From an uncultured Desulfovibrio sp. (lineage in GTDB: Bacteria; Desulfobacterota; Desulfovibrionia; Desulfovibrionales; Desulfovibrionaceae), in assembly GCF_944324505.1 (NCBI RefSeq), contig NZ_CALUWO010000002.1, positions 1 to 64,000 on the forward strand: DNA of 64,000 nucleotides, given 5' to 3'. The translations under genes and the position numbers were made by a program. The notes under the pieces are model-generated. The model did no database searches. It had not been told where the DNA came from and saw nothing but the letters and a program-made list of their open reading frames with translations. Below, one piece after another: positions 62,428 to 64,000 of this stretch (positions are counted from its first letter, which is position 1; the number at the start of each line of letters is the position of its first letter).

Positions 62428-63534
62428 ATGGACAAACGCCTTCTCAGCTATCTCAACTGGGGCCTGCTGGCCTGCATGCTGCTGCTCTTCTTTCTGGGCG
62501 TCGGCAATCTCTTTTCTGCCAGCGCCATCCGGGTGGAGGACGGTCTGGCATTTTCCAGCTATTACCAGAAGCAGCTTGTCTGGGGCCTGTGCGGTCTGGT
62601 CTGCATGCTGCTGGCCATGTGCTTTGACTATCGCCAGATACGGAATCTGGCCTGGCCCTTCTGGCTGGCCTGCGTACTGCTTCTGCTGCTGGTTCCCATC
62701 ATCGGGGTGACCGCCATGGGTGCCAACCGCTGGATATCCCTTGGCTTCATGAATCTTCAGCCCTCGGAACCCACCAAGCTGGCCGTCCTGGTCATGACGG
62801 CCCGTATCCTTTCCCAGCACAGCCAGCCCCTGGGCTGGAAGGACTTCGGCAAGGTGCTGCTGGTGGGCCTTGTGCCCTGCGCGCTCATTCTGGAACAGCC
62901 CGATCTGGGCACAGGGACCCTGGTGCTGCTCATCATGGGCGGCATGATTCTCTTTCACGGCCTGCGGGCCTACGTGCTCAAGACCTGCCTGCTGCTGGTG
63001 CCCTGCGTGGCCGCCCTCATGTGGACAGTGGTCATGCACGATTACCAGCGCCAGCGCATTCTCACCTTTCTGGACCCCGGCTCGGATCCGCGCGGCGCCG
63101 GCTACCACATTCTCCAGTCGCTCATTGCCATCGGTTCAGGCCAGATGTGGGGCAAGGGCTATACCGAAGGCACTGCCGGCAAGCTGCGCTTTCTGCCGGA
63201 GCGCCATTCCGACTTTGCCGTGGCCGTTTTCGGCGAAGAATGGGGCTTTGTGGGCTGCGTGGCCCTGGTGACGCTCTTTTCCCTCTTTCTGCTGTCCATC
63301 TTTTCCACGGCCATGCAGGCCAAGGACCGCTTCGGCAGCATGCTGGTGGTGGGGGTGTTCTTCTACTTCTTCTGGCAGATCGTCATCAATATGGGCATGG
63401 TCATCGGCCTCATGCCCGTGGTGGGCATTCCCCTGCCCTTCATCAGCTACGGCGGCAGCGCCACCGTGGTCAATTTCACCCTGCTGGGCATTGTGCTCAA
63501 CGTGTCCATGCGCCGCTTCATGTTCAAGAGCTGA
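62428..63534 (+). CDS. rodA: rod shape-determining protein RodA, peptidoglycan glycosyltransferase
   Basis: This 368-residue SEDS-family polymerase has ten membrane helices and pairs with PBP2. Motifs include GVTAMGANRWISLGF, QPSEPTKLAVLVMTA, EQPDLGTGTLVLL (with the catalytic Asp), LPERHSDFAVAVFGEEWGF and GIPLPFISYGGSA. The start at 62428 follows GGAAGGAACAG. Confidence 0.96.
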   Translation: MDKRLLSYLNWGLLACMLLLFFLGVGNLFSASAIRVEDGLAFSSYYQKQLVWGLCGLVCMLLAMCFDYRQIRNLAWPFWLACVLLLLLVPIIGVTAMGANRWISLGFMNLQPSEPTKLAVLVMTARILSQHSQPLGWKDFGKVLLVGLVPCALILEQPDLGTGTLVLLIMGGMILFHGLRAYVLKTCLLLVPCVAALMWTVVMHDYQRQRILTFLDPGSDPRGAGYHILQSLIAIGSGQMWGKGYTEGTAGKLRFLPERHSDFAVAVFGEEWGFVGCVALVTLFSLFLLSIFSTAMQAKDRFGSMLVVGVFFYFFWQIVINMGMVIGLMPVVGIPLPFISYGGSATVVNFTLLGIVLNVSMRRFMFKS

Positions 63535-63543
63535 CTTCGGGCA

Positions 63544-63573
63544 CAAAAAAAGGGAAGGCGCCTCCGCCTTCCC
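63544..63573. terminator. bidirectional intrinsic terminator
   Basis: GGGAAGGCG (63552-63560) pairs with CGCCTTCCC (63565-63573); an A run precedes it (63544-63551), giving a T tract on the minus strand. It lies between rodA and the convergent adaptor gene. Confidence 0.8.
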
Positions 63574-63597
63574 CGTGAAATCCCGGAGCGTGCCCCC

Positions 63598-64000
63598 TCA
63601 GGGCAGAATGTTCAACGGCAGCCCCGGCGCCAGCCGGACAATGCCGTCCACCACCACCTTTTCGCCCTCGGCGATGTCGCCCTCCACCACGCTCTGCCCC
63701 TCGTGCTCGAAAAGCACGCGCACCTTGCGCAGCGCTGCCGTGTTCCGGGCATCGGCCACATAGACATAGGTCCCCTCACGGCCGGACTGCACGGCATGGG
63801 CGGGAACCACCAGCGCCCCGCCGGCCATGCCCAGCGGCATGTCCACATTGACGAACTGGCCGGGCCAGAGGCTGCGGTCGGCATTGGCAAAGGTGGCCCG
63901 CAGACGGATGGTACCCGTCCGGCTGTCCACCTCATTGTCCACCAGCGTCAGTTCGCCCCTCACCGGACTGCCGCCCGTGGGAGTGGCCGTCACGGTCACC
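63598..64000 (-). CDS. RND efflux periplasmic adaptor (membrane fusion protein), C-terminal part
   Basis: The last 133 residues of a minus-strand gene enter from the right edge. The visible part holds LTLVDNEVDSRTGTIRLRATFANADRSLWPGQFVNVDM, the beta-barrel signature of MdtA/AcrA-type adaptors, then ALVVPAHAVQ and a membrane-proximal domain. It would link an RND pump to an outer-membrane channel. The N-terminus (signal peptide, hairpin) is outside the window. Confidence 0.88.
   Translation of the reverse strand, partial: VTVTATPTGGSPVRGELTLVDNEVDSRTGTIRLRATFANADRSLWPGQFVNVDMPLGMAGGALVVPAHAVQSGREGTYVYVADARNTAALRKVRVLFEHEGQSVVEGDIAEGEKVVVDGIVRLAPGLPLNILP

Overview
The window is a dense stretch of bacterial chromosome, GC-rich, with genes on both strands. 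The gene content points to a sulfate-reducing Desulfovibrionaceae (Desulfovibrio sensu lato). It carries rubrerythrin, a group-B-type [FeFe]-hydrogenase-like protein, HypAB, a CbiK-type anaerobic cobaltochelatase, adjacent eno and folD, and a sigma-54 activator. This genus-level call rests on gene content only. I found no rRNA, tRNA, CRISPR array, phage or IS element.

Layout. 1-4.3 kb: a partial gene at the left edge, a NhaD/CitMHS-type antiporter, speG, trmH and a secreted protein of unknown function. 4.3-7.3 kb: uvrA. 7.3-12.2 kb: a large exported amidohydrolase and, divergently, a PrpR-like sigma-54 enhancer-binding protein, with a near-consensus -24/-12 promoter in front of the amidohydrolase. 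12.2-18.3 kb: an O-antigen-ligase-like protein, an NYN-domain protein, and an amino-acid ABC transporter operon translationally coupled to mnmA. 18.3-26.3 kb: membrane and secreted proteins, a flavoprotein, CrcB, a 31-residue membrane peptide, the [FeFe]-hydrogenase-like protein, a SPOR protein, a cyclophilin and a Bax-inhibitor-1 family protein. 26.4-30.7 kb: rnr-murJ.

30.7-34.5 kb: a minus-strand operon of a FemAB/GNAT-like acyltransferase fused to a TraB/GumN domain, a second such acyltransferase, and a radical SAM protein. This is the best candidate for an uncharacterised system here. 34.6-42.8 kb: an IMPACT-family protein, rubrerythrin, ctpA, a divergent polysaccharide deacetylase, proC, an AMIN-domain protein, hypAB and queD. 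42.8-50.6 kb: dnaE, an HD-domain protein with a coupled partner, a nucleotidyltransferase-like protein with altered catalytic residues, an RmlD-like reductase and cbiK. 50.7-57.3 kb: a lipoprotein, a secreted protein, folD, eno, coaX, a YbjN-like protein and a radical SAM protein. 57.6-63.5 kb: the rod-shape cluster mreB-mreC-mreD-mrdA-rodA. The right edge cuts an RND adaptor gene.

Functional themes are cell envelope and shape (mre/mrd/rod, murJ, ctpA, O-antigen ligase), nucleic-acid maintenance (uvrA, dnaE, rnr, trmH, mnmA, queD), metal cofactor supply (hypAB, cbiK) and oxidative protection (rubrerythrin). Most genes are housekeeping. The unusual material is the sigma-54/amidohydrolase pair, the acyltransferase-TraB/radical SAM operon, and several enzymes whose key residues differ from their families.
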